Shown here one piece after another: positions 17,470-25,186 of a stretch of 64,000 nucleotides of DNA. The DNA lies in assembly GCF_028368855.1 (NCBI RefSeq), contig NZ_JAQNCY010000002.1:248001-312000 (forward strand). The letters are read 5' to 3'. Source of the stretch: Leisingera sp. SS27. Its GTDB lineage: Bacteria > Pseudomonadota > Alphaproteobacteria > Rhodobacterales > Rhodobacteraceae. Below the pieces are notes generated by a model. It did not search any database and had not been told where the DNA came from. It saw only the letters and a list, made by a program, of their open reading frames with translations. Both the position numbers and the translations under genes were made by a program. Each line of letters starts with the position of its first letter. Position 1 is the first letter of the stretch.

Positions 17470-17850
17470 TTAGTCCTTTCGCGGAACATAGGAGAAAACT
17501 TTCGCAACGATGCGCCATTCGGCGCCGTGACGGACAAGGGTCAGAAGGTCGTGGAAATCCCGGCCTATCATGGTCATCCGGGCGCTGACATGGGCCAGCC
17601 GGTCGCTGGCAAAGGCGATCTCCAGGATCTCCTCCTCGCGCGGGTCGCCGCGTTTGGACGGCGGCTCGCGTCCGTCGACCCGGGCCATGTAGGTTTCCAG
17701 ATCCAGATACAGCTCATCATCTTCAGTGGCACAGACATAGGCCAGCTGCGGGTGGAACACCTCGCGCAGCATGGTGCTGTCGGCCTGATAGAGGCCTTCG
17801 AAATAGGCCTCCATCAGTGCGCCGACCTGTTTGTAATCGGCGAGCGTCAT
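17470..17850 (-). CDS. NTF2-like (putative lumazine-binding type) protein
   Basis: 126 residues with the helix-rich start MTLADYKQVGALMEAYFEGL and the beta sheet ending EWRIVAKVFSYVPRKD, matching small NTF2-fold proteins of the DUF4440/lumazine-binding-like group. Its ATG overlaps the GST stop by four bases. It is probably a ligand-binding or accessory enzyme of the operon; the reaction is unknown. Confidence 0.72.
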   Translation of the reverse strand: MTLADYKQVGALMEAYFEGLYQADSTMLREVFHPQLAYVCATEDDELYLDLETYMARVDGREPPSKRGDPREEEILEIAFASDRLAHVSARMTMIGRDFHDLLTLVRHGAEWRIVAKVFSYVPRKD

Positions 17851-18458
17851 TGGATCAGACCCTCTGCGCGCATTGCGGCCTGGGCGGACGGGCGATTGGC
17901 GCTGCGGCTTACAAAAGCGGCCAGATTGGGCCAGCGGGAGAGGTCGATGCCAGTGAAATTCGCCCAGTTCGAAACCACGAACAGATAGGCATCTGCCACT
18001 GAGAACTGATCCTCAACCAGCCACTCCCGGCCATCCGCCAGCTGCGCCTCGATCAGATCGAACTTGCCTGCAACCGCGGTGCGTGCTTCGTCTTTGCCAG
18101 CCTCGGACGTACCCTCGCGGAACAGCGGGCCAAAGGCCTTGTGCAGCTCGGTCCCGATCCAGTTGAGCTGTTCCTGCATCCGTGACCGCGCCAGGGTGCC
18201 TGCGGCCGGCGCCAGGCCCGCCTCGGGGTGGCTGTCGGCGATATACTGCAAAATGGCCGGGCCTTCGGTCAGGATGCTGCCGTCCTCCAATCTCAGGGCC
18301 GGAACATAGCCTTTGGGATTGATTGCATGGTAATCGGCGCCGGTTTCGGTCCGGCCTGCCGCGGTATCGACAGCCTCGATTTCAAACGGACGGCCGGTTT
18401 CATGCAGGGCTATGTGGCTGGCCATCGGGCAGGCGCCGGGTTTGTAGTAGAGTTTCAT
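17847..18458 (-). CDS. Glutathione S-transferase (beta-like)
   Basis: 203 residues starting MKLYYKPGACPMASHIALHE, where the PGAC-x-x-ASH motif carries the Cys used by bacterial beta-class GSTs. The glutathione-binding segments are NPKGYVPALRLEDG and ILTEGPAILQYIAD, and the helical C-domain follows (FSVADAYLFVV). It is the first gene of the operon and is divergent from a LysR gene. The operon as a whole resembles detoxification of an electrophile or nitro compound. Confidence 0.88.
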   Translation of the reverse strand: MKLYYKPGACPMASHIALHETGRPFEIEAVDTAAGRTETGADYHAINPKGYVPALRLEDGSILTEGPAILQYIADSHPEAGLAPAAGTLARSRMQEQLNWIGTELHKAFGPLFREGTSEAGKDEARTAVAGKFDLIEAQLADGREWLVEDQFSVADAYLFVVSNWANFTGIDLSRWPNLAAFVSRSANRPSAQAAMRAEGLIQ

Positions 18459-18526
18459 GACAGTCTCCTGTGGTGGTGATGCCCTCTGGATACCGCCCGG
18501 AATGATTTATTGATAATATTGTGTTT

Positions 18527-18560
18527 TCAGCATAACGATTAGAAAAATAGATCATGCTGA
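18527..18560. promoter_or_regulatory. Candidate LysR operator between the GST operon and lysR
   Basis: A perfect 7-bp inverted repeat, TCAGCAT (18527-18533) and ATGCTGA (18554-18560), lies in the AT-rich 108-bp gap between the divergent starts. Its position overlaps where both promoters should be. It is a plausible regulator site, seen as a dyad only. Confidence 0.4.
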
Positions 18561-18566
18561 GGGCCG

Positions 18567-19451
18567 ATGAAACACGACCAGCTCCTTGCCCTGGAGGCGA
18601 TTGTCTCCGCCGGAACCTTTCGCGGCGCGGCGGAAAGACTGCATAAATCACAGTCCGCCGTCAGCCACACCATCCGCCAGCTGGAGGAAGAGCTGGAGCT
18701 GGAGCTTTTCAGCCGCGAGGCCTACCGCCCGGCGCTTACCCCGGCAGGTGAAATCTTCTATCGCGAGGCATCGCGGGTGCTGCGGCAGATGCAGGGGCTG
18801 AGATCCACCGCGGCCCGGCTGCGCGCCCGGGAAGAGCCGGAGCTGACCGTGGCTGTCAGCGCGACGATGGATCTGGACCCCTTGCTGCCTGCCCTTGCCG
18901 AAACCGGGCGGTGCCATCCTGCCACCCACCTGCGGCTGCGGATGGAGATGATGGGCGGACCGATTGCGCGGCTGATGGAGGGCAAGGCGGATATCGCGCT
19001 TGCGTCCCTGGACGGGGTGCCCTTGGACGATGTGGAGGCGGAGCCGGTTGCCGAGGTCACGATCCGGCCTGTGGCAAGCCCCGGCCTGGGCCTGCCGGCC
19101 GGTTCCCGCGCAATTTCGGCTGCCGAAATGCAAGGCCATGTGCAGGTCGTCGCCGCCGGCACAGGCGGCGCTGCGCATGAACAGAGCCGCGATTTGCTGC
19201 CAGGGGGGCTGAAATGGACCGTTTCCGATCTGGCCGCCAAGAAAAAGGTGATCCTCGCCGGCCTGGGCTGGGGCGGCCTGCCCGACCATATGACTAAGGA
19301 AGAGCGACAGTCCGGTTCTTTGCTTTCCTTGAACCTGGAGGGGTTCCCCCTGCGCCGGACGATGATTTTCAAGATGAGACGGAGAGATCAGGCCATAGGT
19401 GTCGTTGCCGATGAGCTGTGGAGCAGAATCGGGACTGCTGAGCCGGGCTAG
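18567..19451 (+). CDS. LysR-family transcriptional regulator
   Basis: 294 residues with an N-terminal helix-turn-helix (GTFRGAAERLHKSQSAVSHT, residues about 17-36) and a LysR effector domain containing LEEELELELFSREAY and the GLGWGGLPDHM segment. It is divergent from the GST/NTF2/tautomerase/flavin oxidoreductase operon, which it probably activates. The effector is unknown. Confidence 0.86.
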   Translation: MKHDQLLALEAIVSAGTFRGAAERLHKSQSAVSHTIRQLEEELELELFSREAYRPALTPAGEIFYREASRVLRQMQGLRSTAARLRAREEPELTVAVSATMDLDPLLPALAETGRCHPATHLRLRMEMMGGPIARLMEGKADIALASLDGVPLDDVEAEPVAEVTIRPVASPGLGLPAGSRAISAAEMQGHVQVVAAGTGGAAHEQSRDLLPGGLKWTVSDLAAKKKVILAGLGWGGLPDHMTKEERQSGSLLSLNLEGFPLRRTMIFKMRRRDQAIGVVADELWSRIGTAEPG

Positions 19452-19461
19452 AGCAGGAATT

Positions 19462-19564
19462 GGGCCTTGTTGCACAAATTGGCGGCTGAACGCAGCTTCC
19501 CTTTCGCCAGTTGGATTGGTTCCTCAGGCCGCGTCACAGGCATGCCAAACGCGATGCAGCCGTT
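19462..19564 (-). pseudogene. IS5-family (IS903-like) transposase 3' remnant
   Basis: On the minus strand this encodes a transposase C-terminus (GCIAFGMPVTRPEEPIQLAK, then GKLRSAANLCNKAQ). It ends at the terminal repeat GGCCTTGTTGCACAAATT, the same type of end as the element starting at 38786. Only about 100 bases remain and upstream residues are out of frame, so this is a scar next to the repeat-rich region. Confidence 0.7.
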
Positions 19565-19615
19565 CGGCTCAACTGATAAGAACCTGCAGTTCGGCGGCCT
19601 GCCCTTCCAGCCTGA

Positions 19616-19854
19616 TTTAGAATGCGATCGCGGACGAGACCGCGATCGCTTGCGCAGAGGTCAGCCGTGCCTCCGCTCCCCCCTGCCCCGGCATTTTCCA
19701 TTTGATTGGTCCGCCTGCCATCCGGAAGACACGAGGTCCTCCGAAGTGAAAATCAGGGAAGGCTTCGCCACTGGCGGAACAGGAAGTGCAAGCGGGGATG
19801 TTGGAGACACGGAAAAAGGAAAGGTTCTGCCGCAAATGGCAAAACTATGTGTCG
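19616..19854 (+). repeat. Dispersed non-coding repeat A, copy 1
   Basis: This roughly 240-base stretch recurs at 52150-52562 in the same orientation with high identity. Shared blocks include the TTTAGAATG start, a 10-bp hairpin (19624-19649, arms GCGATCGCGG / CCGCGATCGC), the GGCATTTTCCATTTGATTGG block and the GCAAAACTATGTGTCGC end. Copy 2 carries about 170 extra bases in its middle. No protein is evident in either copy. Confidence 0.8.
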
Positions 19855-19887
19855 CCCGGAAATTTGTGTCGGGCGACACATAGTTTT
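19841..19887. terminator. 18-bp perfect hairpin with T-run
   Basis: Arms 19841-19858 and 19870-19887 pair perfectly around an 11-base loop. The right arm ends in TTTTT on the plus strand and the left arm in AAAA, so it could terminate in either direction. No gene ends close by, so an origin as part of a mobile or repeat element is as likely as a terminator. Confidence 0.5.
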
Positions 19888-20082
19888 TCCTTTTTGGGTA
19901 ACTTGGGCGTTTGATTTTAAAGGGAAATATTTTCATCCGACGCAGCAAAGTTACCTTTAGCGACTCATAGATTTTCCTTCGACTGAAGCAGACATTCATG
20001 CCGCGCGCGGCGAAATCGGGCTTCGGGCCCGATTTGACCGATGCTGCGCGCTGCACGAAGGTCAGCTTTTCAAAAATCGCTA
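19888..20082. other. Non-coding DNA between repeat A and the MerR promoter
   Basis: No gene is seen. Around 20000-20065 a GC-rich stretch with GATGCTGCGCG resembles similar stretches near 41960 and 58590, apparently another dispersed non-coding sequence. Together with the IS scar and repeat A it makes the whole 19452-20137 gap gene-free. Confidence 0.4.
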
Positions 20083-20113
20083 TTGACTTAGAGTTGCTCC
20101 AACTCGCTACCCA
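20083..20113 (+). promoter_or_regulatory. MerR-type promoter/operator with 19-bp spacer
   Basis: A consensus -35 TTGACT (20083-20088) is followed by a 6-bp dyad GAGTTG-CTC-CAACTC (20091-20105). A poor -10 (TACCCA, 20108-20113) sits 19 bases from the -35. An over-long spacer with a dyad centred in it is the architecture MerR-family activators untwist. It lies 24 bases ahead of the MerR gene, implying autoregulation of the MerR-SBP pair. Confidence 0.65.
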
Positions 20114-20137
20114 AAGGTTAGAGGAGCACTTGCGAAT

Positions 20138-20503
20138 ATGAGAATTGCTGAAGCGGCGGCAGCCTGTGGGCTATCCGCACATACGATAAGATTCTACGAA
20201 AAGTCAGGAATGCTGCCAGAGATTGAGCGTGGCACCGATGGGCATCGTCGGTTCACACCTCGTTTGATCGAATGGCTGACCCTGCTCTACTGGCTGCGCG
20301 AAACCGGCATGTCTCTAGAGCAAATGCGTCGGTTCACGACTCTCGCCAAAGCAGGCGATGCCGGTGTCGAAGAACGTCGGCAAATCCTGTCGGATCATTC
20401 GGCAACGCTGAAGGTAAAACGCGCAACTCTAGACAAATGCGAAAGCATCCTCGCCATCAAGATCGCCAGCTATGGCCAAAACACGAAAGAGGATGACCCA
20501 TGA
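20138..20503 (+). CDS. MerR-family transcriptional regulator
   Basis: 121 residues. The winged helix is at 1-70 (MRIAEAAAACGLSAHTIRFYEKSGMLPEI and HRRFTPRLIEWLTLLYWLRE), then the coiled-coil dimer helix (about 75-110). It ends in a short hydrophilic tail with no cysteine metal site and no large effector domain. Ligand sensing by itself is thus limited, and the gene overlaps by ATGA a leaderless solute-binding protein that could act as the sensing partner. The MerR-type dyad just upstream suggests autoregulation. Confidence 0.88.
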   Translation: MRIAEAAAACGLSAHTIRFYEKSGMLPEIERGTDGHRRFTPRLIEWLTLLYWLRETGMSLEQMRRFTTLAKAGDAGVEERRQILSDHSATLKVKRATLDKCESILAIKIASYGQNTKEDDP

Positions 20504-21210
20504 AATTTGCCTACCTGATCGAACCGCCATTCAATTATGTCGATGCTACGGGCCGCGTCACGGGGTGCGATGTGGAACTCGCCCGGTATGTATTTGCAGA
20601 AATTGGTATTGCAGACTTTGAACCAGTAGAAACGGAATTTGCTGAACTTCTGCCCGGTGTCGGGGATGGCCGATGGCGCATGACGACCGGTCTTTTTGGA
20701 ACTGATGAACGCAGGAAGAGCGCATTGTTCAGCCGACCGATCTGGGCGCTACCAGACGGGCTACTGGTGGCTAGGGGCAATCAGTTGGGTTTGAGCGGTT
20801 ATCAATCGGTTGCCGACAATTCTGACGTCCGACTAGCGGTTATCCGTGACCAGTTTCAGCATCGCTCGGCGGTTGAATTTGGCGTCAGTGCAGACCGCAT
20901 CATGATTTTCGAAACATATACCGAAGCCGCACAAGCTGTTCGTGAAGGCACTGCCGACGCCTATGCCAGCGTCGGTCGAGCGCATGGCGGCTTCATCGAG
21001 CGGAACCCAGAATGGGGCCTAGAACTGATCCTTGTGCCAAACTCCGAAAAGCCGCCTGCATTCGGGTCGTTCGCCTTCGGTTTAAACGACGCAGAACTAC
21101 TGAATGAAGTCGATGCAGTTCTTTCACAGTTTCTTGGGACCGATGCTCATCGGAACATGGTCGCTTCTTTCGGTTTCTCGCCTACCGAAGTTGATATGGT
21201 GGCAGACTGA
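20500..21210 (+). CDS. Leaderless family-3 solute-binding-domain protein
   Basis: 236 residues of the amino-acid-binding SBP_bac_3 fold (FAYLIEPPFNYVDATGRVTG, GCDVELARYVFAEIG, FSRPIWALPDGLLVARG, IMIFETYTEAAQAVREGTAD). It begins directly with the first beta strand: there is no signal peptide, lipobox or membrane helix, so it should stay in the cytoplasm. It overlaps the MerR gene by four bases (ATGA) with GAGG upstream, and no transporter is nearby. I infer a ligand sensor working with MerR; a gene that lost its signal peptide is the alternative. Confidence 0.8.
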   Translation: MKFAYLIEPPFNYVDATGRVTGCDVELARYVFAEIGIADFEPVETEFAELLPGVGDGRWRMTTGLFGTDERRKSALFSRPIWALPDGLLVARGNQLGLSGYQSVADNSDVRLAVIRDQFQHRSAVEFGVSADRIMIFETYTEAAQAVREGTADAYASVGRAHGGFIERNPEWGLELILVPNSEKPPAFGSFAFGLNDAELLNEVDAVLSQFLGTDAHRNMVASFGFSPTEVDMVAD

Positions 21211-21548
21211 CACATCCAAAGCTGACCTTGGCCGTGGCACCCGCAAAGTCCGTTCCGTCCCGCACCGCTATCGTTCGTTGGATGTGTTTTGGATGGCCGC
21301 AAAGCGCCGTTCACGGCCTTCTGCAGGTGCGAGTGCCTGCTTGGTGGTCAGTGACCGCAAAGGGCTCAGAACGGCCTAATGCTCGCGCGGCAACGCCAGT
21401 GTAACACGCTGGTCGAGACCGGTCATCGGCGCGGCGGTCCAAGTCCTTGATCTTGTGTAATGTCGCTCAATGCACGGTCGTTGGCAAATCAGGAGCCGCA
21501 GTTCGCGCTCTCGGCGGCGAAACCGGGGCGAGAGCCCAAGGCAGCCAT

Positions 21549-21662
21549 TGCAATTTCTCGCTGCGTGCGCTCGCAGCACCAAAATCGCCGCGATTGCATC
21601 ATCTTCAGCGCCGCCATGCGGCGTGAAGCGCGGCCATTCGTTCGGGATGCAGCGAGGTTGTA
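21549..21662 (+). repeat. Dispersed non-coding repeat B, copy 1
   Basis: This block (CTCGCAGC, GCATCATCTT and GCGGCCATTCG in order) recurs at about 52798-52908 with scattered differences and the same orientation. In both places repeat B follows repeat A. Here about 1.7 kb holding the MerR/SBP genes separates them; in the other place only about 235 bases do. Confidence 0.7.
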
Positions 21663-21879
21663 AGCGGCAATCTACAGGTTGCGGGACGGAGCCGCCTTTT
21701 GCTATTGCTGCTGCAGAAAACCCTCGCTCCCGCAGCGCGGGATTTTCGACAGCGAGGCGACCTTTCCCGTTTGCGGTCATTCGGGTTCGTGAAAATTGGC
21801 GGAACTCACCCCCCTACGCCGCAGCCAGGTCGGAAATGGTCTCCTGACCGAGGGGTCGTATTTCTACCGGTTGATCTCC

Positions 21880-22079
21880 TGGTGGCCGGGGCTCCTCCAG
21901 CGGAATCCGTTGCCAGCCGCTCCGTTCCTATCGAGCTGCACCTGGCCAGCGGGCGTTGCCTGCGGTTTCACAGTGATCTGGACGCTGCTGTGCTGTCCCG
22001 GCTGATCCCCACTGTGAAGGCGGCATTGGGGCAGGACTCACAACCAGTAGATGAAGATAGCCGTGAGTGCGATTGCTGA
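21880..22079 (+). pseudogene. Possible IS66 accessory ORF (TnpA/B-like) remnant
   Basis: In one frame the sequence reads VPIELHLASGRCLRFHSDLD then AAVLSRLIPTVKAAL. This resembles the C-terminus of the small IS66 ORF, whose members end with a beta-hairpin 'V-x-L-x-S-G-R-x-L-x-F' and a helix. Nothing else of an IS66 element is recognisable, and the call rests on this similarity alone. Confidence 0.4.
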
Positions 22080-22305
22080 CTTGCCATGGGACTTCGGAAA
22101 ATTGGGCACTAGACGGGCCATTTGCTCGTCTCTCAACCAGAAAAGATCAGATATCGTCACCGCTTGTTTTAGGCGTGCTGAATCACGCCGTAAAACGGAA
22201 ATCAATGGATCCTGAGCCTAGCGATGGCTGTTCGGCTGTTGCGGGACCGCCGTGCGGGCTGAAAGTGGACTTTAAAGCTGCAATGATCGAGGCTCGAGTC
22301 ATCTT

Positions 22306-23307
22306 TCACTCTATCCTCAGACGTTGACCGTCATCTCCAAAATAGTATGCACGGCTGGGGTCGTATCCGAATTGGACATCGTTGCCAGGGGCTATTGCGT
22401 GCTGGCCGAACAGCCGGATTGTCAGCGGGGCGCGGGCGGTTTGCAGGATGACATTTGTATCGCCGCCAAGCTGTTCCACATGAGTTACAGTGCCGGCAAT
22501 CGGCCCGCCGCCTTCGAGCCGGATGTCTTCGGGGCGCAGGCCCATCTCGCGCGGATCCCCCGGTGTTAGCGCATCCGCAGGCAGGAAGTTCATTGAAGGA
22601 GAGCCCAGGAAGCCTGCGACGAAACGGTTGGCGGGGTCGTTGTAAAGATCCATCGGGCTGCCGATCTGCTCTACCCGGCCGTCACGCAGCACCACGATTT
22701 TGTCTGCCAGGGTCATCGCCTCAGTCTGGTCGTGGGTCACATAGATCATTGACGCAGACAGCTGGCGGTGCAGATTAGCGATCTCGATCCTAGTGTTCAT
22801 CCGCAGCGCCGCATCAAGGTTGGAGAGCGGTTCGTCAAACAGGAATAGCTTGGGCTGGCGCACGATAGCGCGGCCGATGGCGACGCGCTGGCGCTGGCCG
22901 CCGGACAGCTCCGACGGGTAGCGGTTCAGATAGGGTTCCAGCCCCAGCATGCGGCTGGCTTCCACGACCCGCTCTTCGATCACGGTTTTGGGCTGGCGTT
23001 CCTGTTTCAAGGCCAGAGTCAGATTGCCGCGCACGTTCAGATGCGGATAAAGCGCGTAACTCTGAAACACCATGGCGATACCGCGTTTTGAGGGCGGTGT
23101 CAGGTTGACCTGTTCGCCGGCGATCCGGATCTCACCGGACGTGGCATCCTCCAGGCCGGCAATCACGCGCAGAAGGGTGGATTTTCCGCAACCGGAGGGG
23201 CCGACAAAGACGACAAACTCCCCGTCTTCAACGTCCAGATTGATGTCCTTCAGGACGTGGACAGGGCCGAAGGATTTATTGATGTTCTTCAGTGACAGGG
23301 CAGTCAT
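22306..23307 (-). CDS. Sugar ABC transporter ATP-binding protein (MalK/UgpC type)
   Basis: 333 residues. Walker A is GPSGCGKST, the Q-loop is in MVFQSYALYPHL, the signature is LSGGQRQR, Walker B is LFLFDEPLSNLD and the switch His is in YVTHDQTEAM. The C-terminal TOBE/regulatory domain is present. It energises uptake by the two permeases upstream. The start overlaps the dehydrogenase stop (ATGA). It is the last gene of the operon murQ-SBP-permease-permease-dehydrogenase-ATPase. Confidence 0.93.
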   Translation of the reverse strand: MTALSLKNINKSFGPVHVLKDINLDVEDGEFVVFVGPSGCGKSTLLRVIAGLEDATSGEIRIAGEQVNLTPPSKRGIAMVFQSYALYPHLNVRGNLTLALKQERQPKTVIEERVVEASRMLGLEPYLNRYPSELSGGQRQRVAIGRAIVRQPKLFLFDEPLSNLDAALRMNTRIEIANLHRQLSASMIYVTHDQTEAMTLADKIVVLRDGRVEQIGSPMDLYNDPANRFVAGFLGSPSMNFLPADALTPGDPREMGLRPEDIRLEGGGPIAGTVTHVEQLGGDTNVILQTARAPLTIRLFGQHAIAPGNDVQFGYDPSRAYYFGDDGQRLRIE

Positions 23308-24338
23308 TGGCAGGCCTCCTCAAGAGAAACGGGCTGGCCGGTGCGGATGCTTTGATCCGCGGCCAGGCAAATGGTGAGTGATTGCACGGCGCCGGACATG
23401 TGCCGGCTGAGATCGGTGTCTTTGGCGATGACGCGCAGCATGAAGGCCAGTTCGGCATCGCAAAGCTGCTGGTGGCCGGGCTCATCCGGCATGTCGATCA
23501 ACTGGCCGCCTTCGGGGCGATGGACCAGGATGCTGCCAACCCGGGTGTGGCTGTCCACATCCGAGGAGGTCTCCCGGCTGCCGCCGGTAATGGAAACCGA
23601 GCCATTGGGGGTAATGATGTCCTTCACGAAATGCGCGGTTTCGGACATCATCGGCCCCCATCCAGCTTCGTACCAGCCGGCGGAGCCGTCAGCAAAGACG
23701 ACCTGGAACTGGCCGTAATTATACATGTCCTCAGCAATCTCATCCGACAGCCGCAGACCCATGCCATGCACCTTAACCGGGGCGGCATCGGTGATCTGGC
23801 ACATCACGTCGACATAGTGGACGCCGCAGTCGACAATCGGGCTGGTGGTCTGCATTAGTGCCTTGTGTGTTTCCCATTCAGCGCCCCTGGACTGCTGGTT
23901 CAGGTTCATGCGGAAGACATAGGGACCGCCAAGACTGCAGGCCTCGGCGATCAGCTTCTGCCAGCTGGGGTGATGGCGCAGGATGTAGCCGACCACCAGC
24001 TTGCGGCTCAGCCGTGCGGCAGTTTCAGCCACACGCTGCGCGTCTGCTACATTAGTAGCCAGCGGCTTCTCGACAAACACATGCGCGCCTGCTTCCATCG
24101 CCGCGCAGGCGTATTCCGCGTGGCTGTCGGAGTAGGTGGCGATGACCGCCAGATCGGGACTGGTTTCTGCCAATGCCTGATGGAAATCGGTGAAGGCCGG
24201 GTAGTCATGAAGGTCCGGATGGCTGACTGTACCGGAGCGGTTCACTAGCGCCACGATCTCTGCATCCGGATTAAGATGGTGGGCCAGGGCATGGGGCAGG
24301 CCCATGTTGCCAAGGCCCGCAATCAGGACACGGGTCAT
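23304..24338 (-). CDS. Gfo/Idh/MocA-family oxidoreductase
   Basis: 344 residues from the ATG at 24338, which overlaps the permease stop by four bases. The Rossmann fold shows VLIAGLGNMG, and the family EKPLA motif (HVFVEKPLATN, about residue 93) carries the conserved Lys; a Gfo-type C-domain with DCGVHYVD follows. These enzymes oxidise, reduce or epimerise sugars and inositols. Inside an amino-sugar transport operon it may process the imported sugar before or after phosphorylation. The reaction is not known. Confidence 0.85.
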   Translation of the reverse strand: MTRVLIAGLGNMGLPHALAHHLNPDAEIVALVNRSGTVSHPDLHDYPAFTDFHQALAETSPDLAVIATYSDSHAEYACAAMEAGAHVFVEKPLATNVADAQRVAETAARLSRKLVVGYILRHHPSWQKLIAEACSLGGPYVFRMNLNQQSRGAEWETHKALMQTTSPIVDCGVHYVDVMCQITDAAPVKVHGMGLRLSDEIAEDMYNYGQFQVVFADGSAGWYEAGWGPMMSETAHFVKDIITPNGSVSITGGSRETSSDVDSHTRVGSILVHRPEGGQLIDMPDEPGHQQLCDAELAFMLRVIAKDTDLSRHMSGAVQSLTICLAADQSIRTGQPVSLEEACQ

Positions 24339-25174
24339 TTCACCGCTCCCGAGGTAATGCCGCGGATCAACTGGCGTGAGAAAATCACATAGAGGATCAG
24401 CACTGGCAGGATTGCCATCGAAAGCGCCGATAGGACCGCGTTCCAGTCGGTCACGAATTGGCCGATGAAGACCTGGCTGCCCAGTGTCAGGGTCTTGGTT
24501 TCCTCTGCCGGAGCCAGGATCAGCGGGAACCACAGGTCGTTCCAGATCGGGATCATGTTGAACACGGCGACAGTTGCCATCGCCGGACGCACCAGCGGCA
24601 GCACCAGCCGGAAGAAGATGGTATATTCGCTGAGCCCGTCGATACGGCCCGCGTTCTTGAGGTCGTCGCTGACCTGCTTCATGAACTCGCTGAGGATGAA
24701 GACCGCGAGCGGCAGTCCTTGGGCCGTGTAGACCAGGATCAGCGCCCACAGGGTGTTCACCAGACCCGATGCCACCATCATCTCGAGGATCGCAACGGTG
24801 CCGATGCGGATCGGGATCATGATGCCAAGCGCCAGATAGAGGCCCATCAGCGTATTGCCCCTGAAGCGGTACTCGCTGAGCGCATAGGCGGCCATGGCGC
24901 CGAACAGCAGCACCAAGGCCAGCGAGGCGACAGTGACAATCAGCGAGTTCTGGAAATACAGGAAAAAGTCCCCCTGTTTCATCACAGTCTGATAGCCGAT
25001 CATTGAAAAGCTCTCGGCATCGGGCAGCGCCAGCGGCTCGCGGAAGATCGCCTTGCGGGACTTGAAGCTGTTGATCAGGATCACAAAGACCGGGAACAGC
25101 GCAATCAGTGTATAAAGGATCAGAGCGCCATGCATGGCATAGGTGTTGAGCGGGTTGGAGCGGGCCTTGTTCAT
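24335..25174 (-). CDS. Sugar ABC transporter permease (MalG type)
   Basis: 279 residues with six membrane helices; the first (ILYTLIALFPVFVILINSF) lies near the N-terminus. The EAA loop that contacts the ATPase is NAGRIDGLSEYTIFFRLVLP. It is the short-N-terminus partner of the preceding MalF-type permease, from which it is separated by 12 bases. Confidence 0.92.
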   Translation of the reverse strand: MNKARSNPLNTYAMHGALILYTLIALFPVFVILINSFKSRKAIFREPLALPDAESFSMIGYQTVMKQGDFFLYFQNSLIVTVASLALVLLFGAMAAYALSEYRFRGNTLMGLYLALGIMIPIRIGTVAILEMMVASGLVNTLWALILVYTAQGLPLAVFILSEFMKQVSDDLKNAGRIDGLSEYTIFFRLVLPLVRPAMATVAVFNMIPIWNDLWFPLILAPAEETKTLTLGSQVFIGQFVTDWNAVLSALSMAILPVLILYVIFSRQLIRGITSGAVK

Positions 25175-25186
25175 GTCATCTGCTCC

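Larger units (their letters stand above)
21211..22305. other. 1.1-kb gene-free, decayed region
   Basis: No intact gene is recognised. It contains repeat B copy 1 (21549-21662) and a probable IS66 accessory-ORF remnant (21880-22079); the last 230 bases before the ABC gene look non-coding. Longer open frames on both strands have random composition. It reads as a graveyard of mobile elements separating the MerR module from the sugar operon. Confidence 0.6.
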
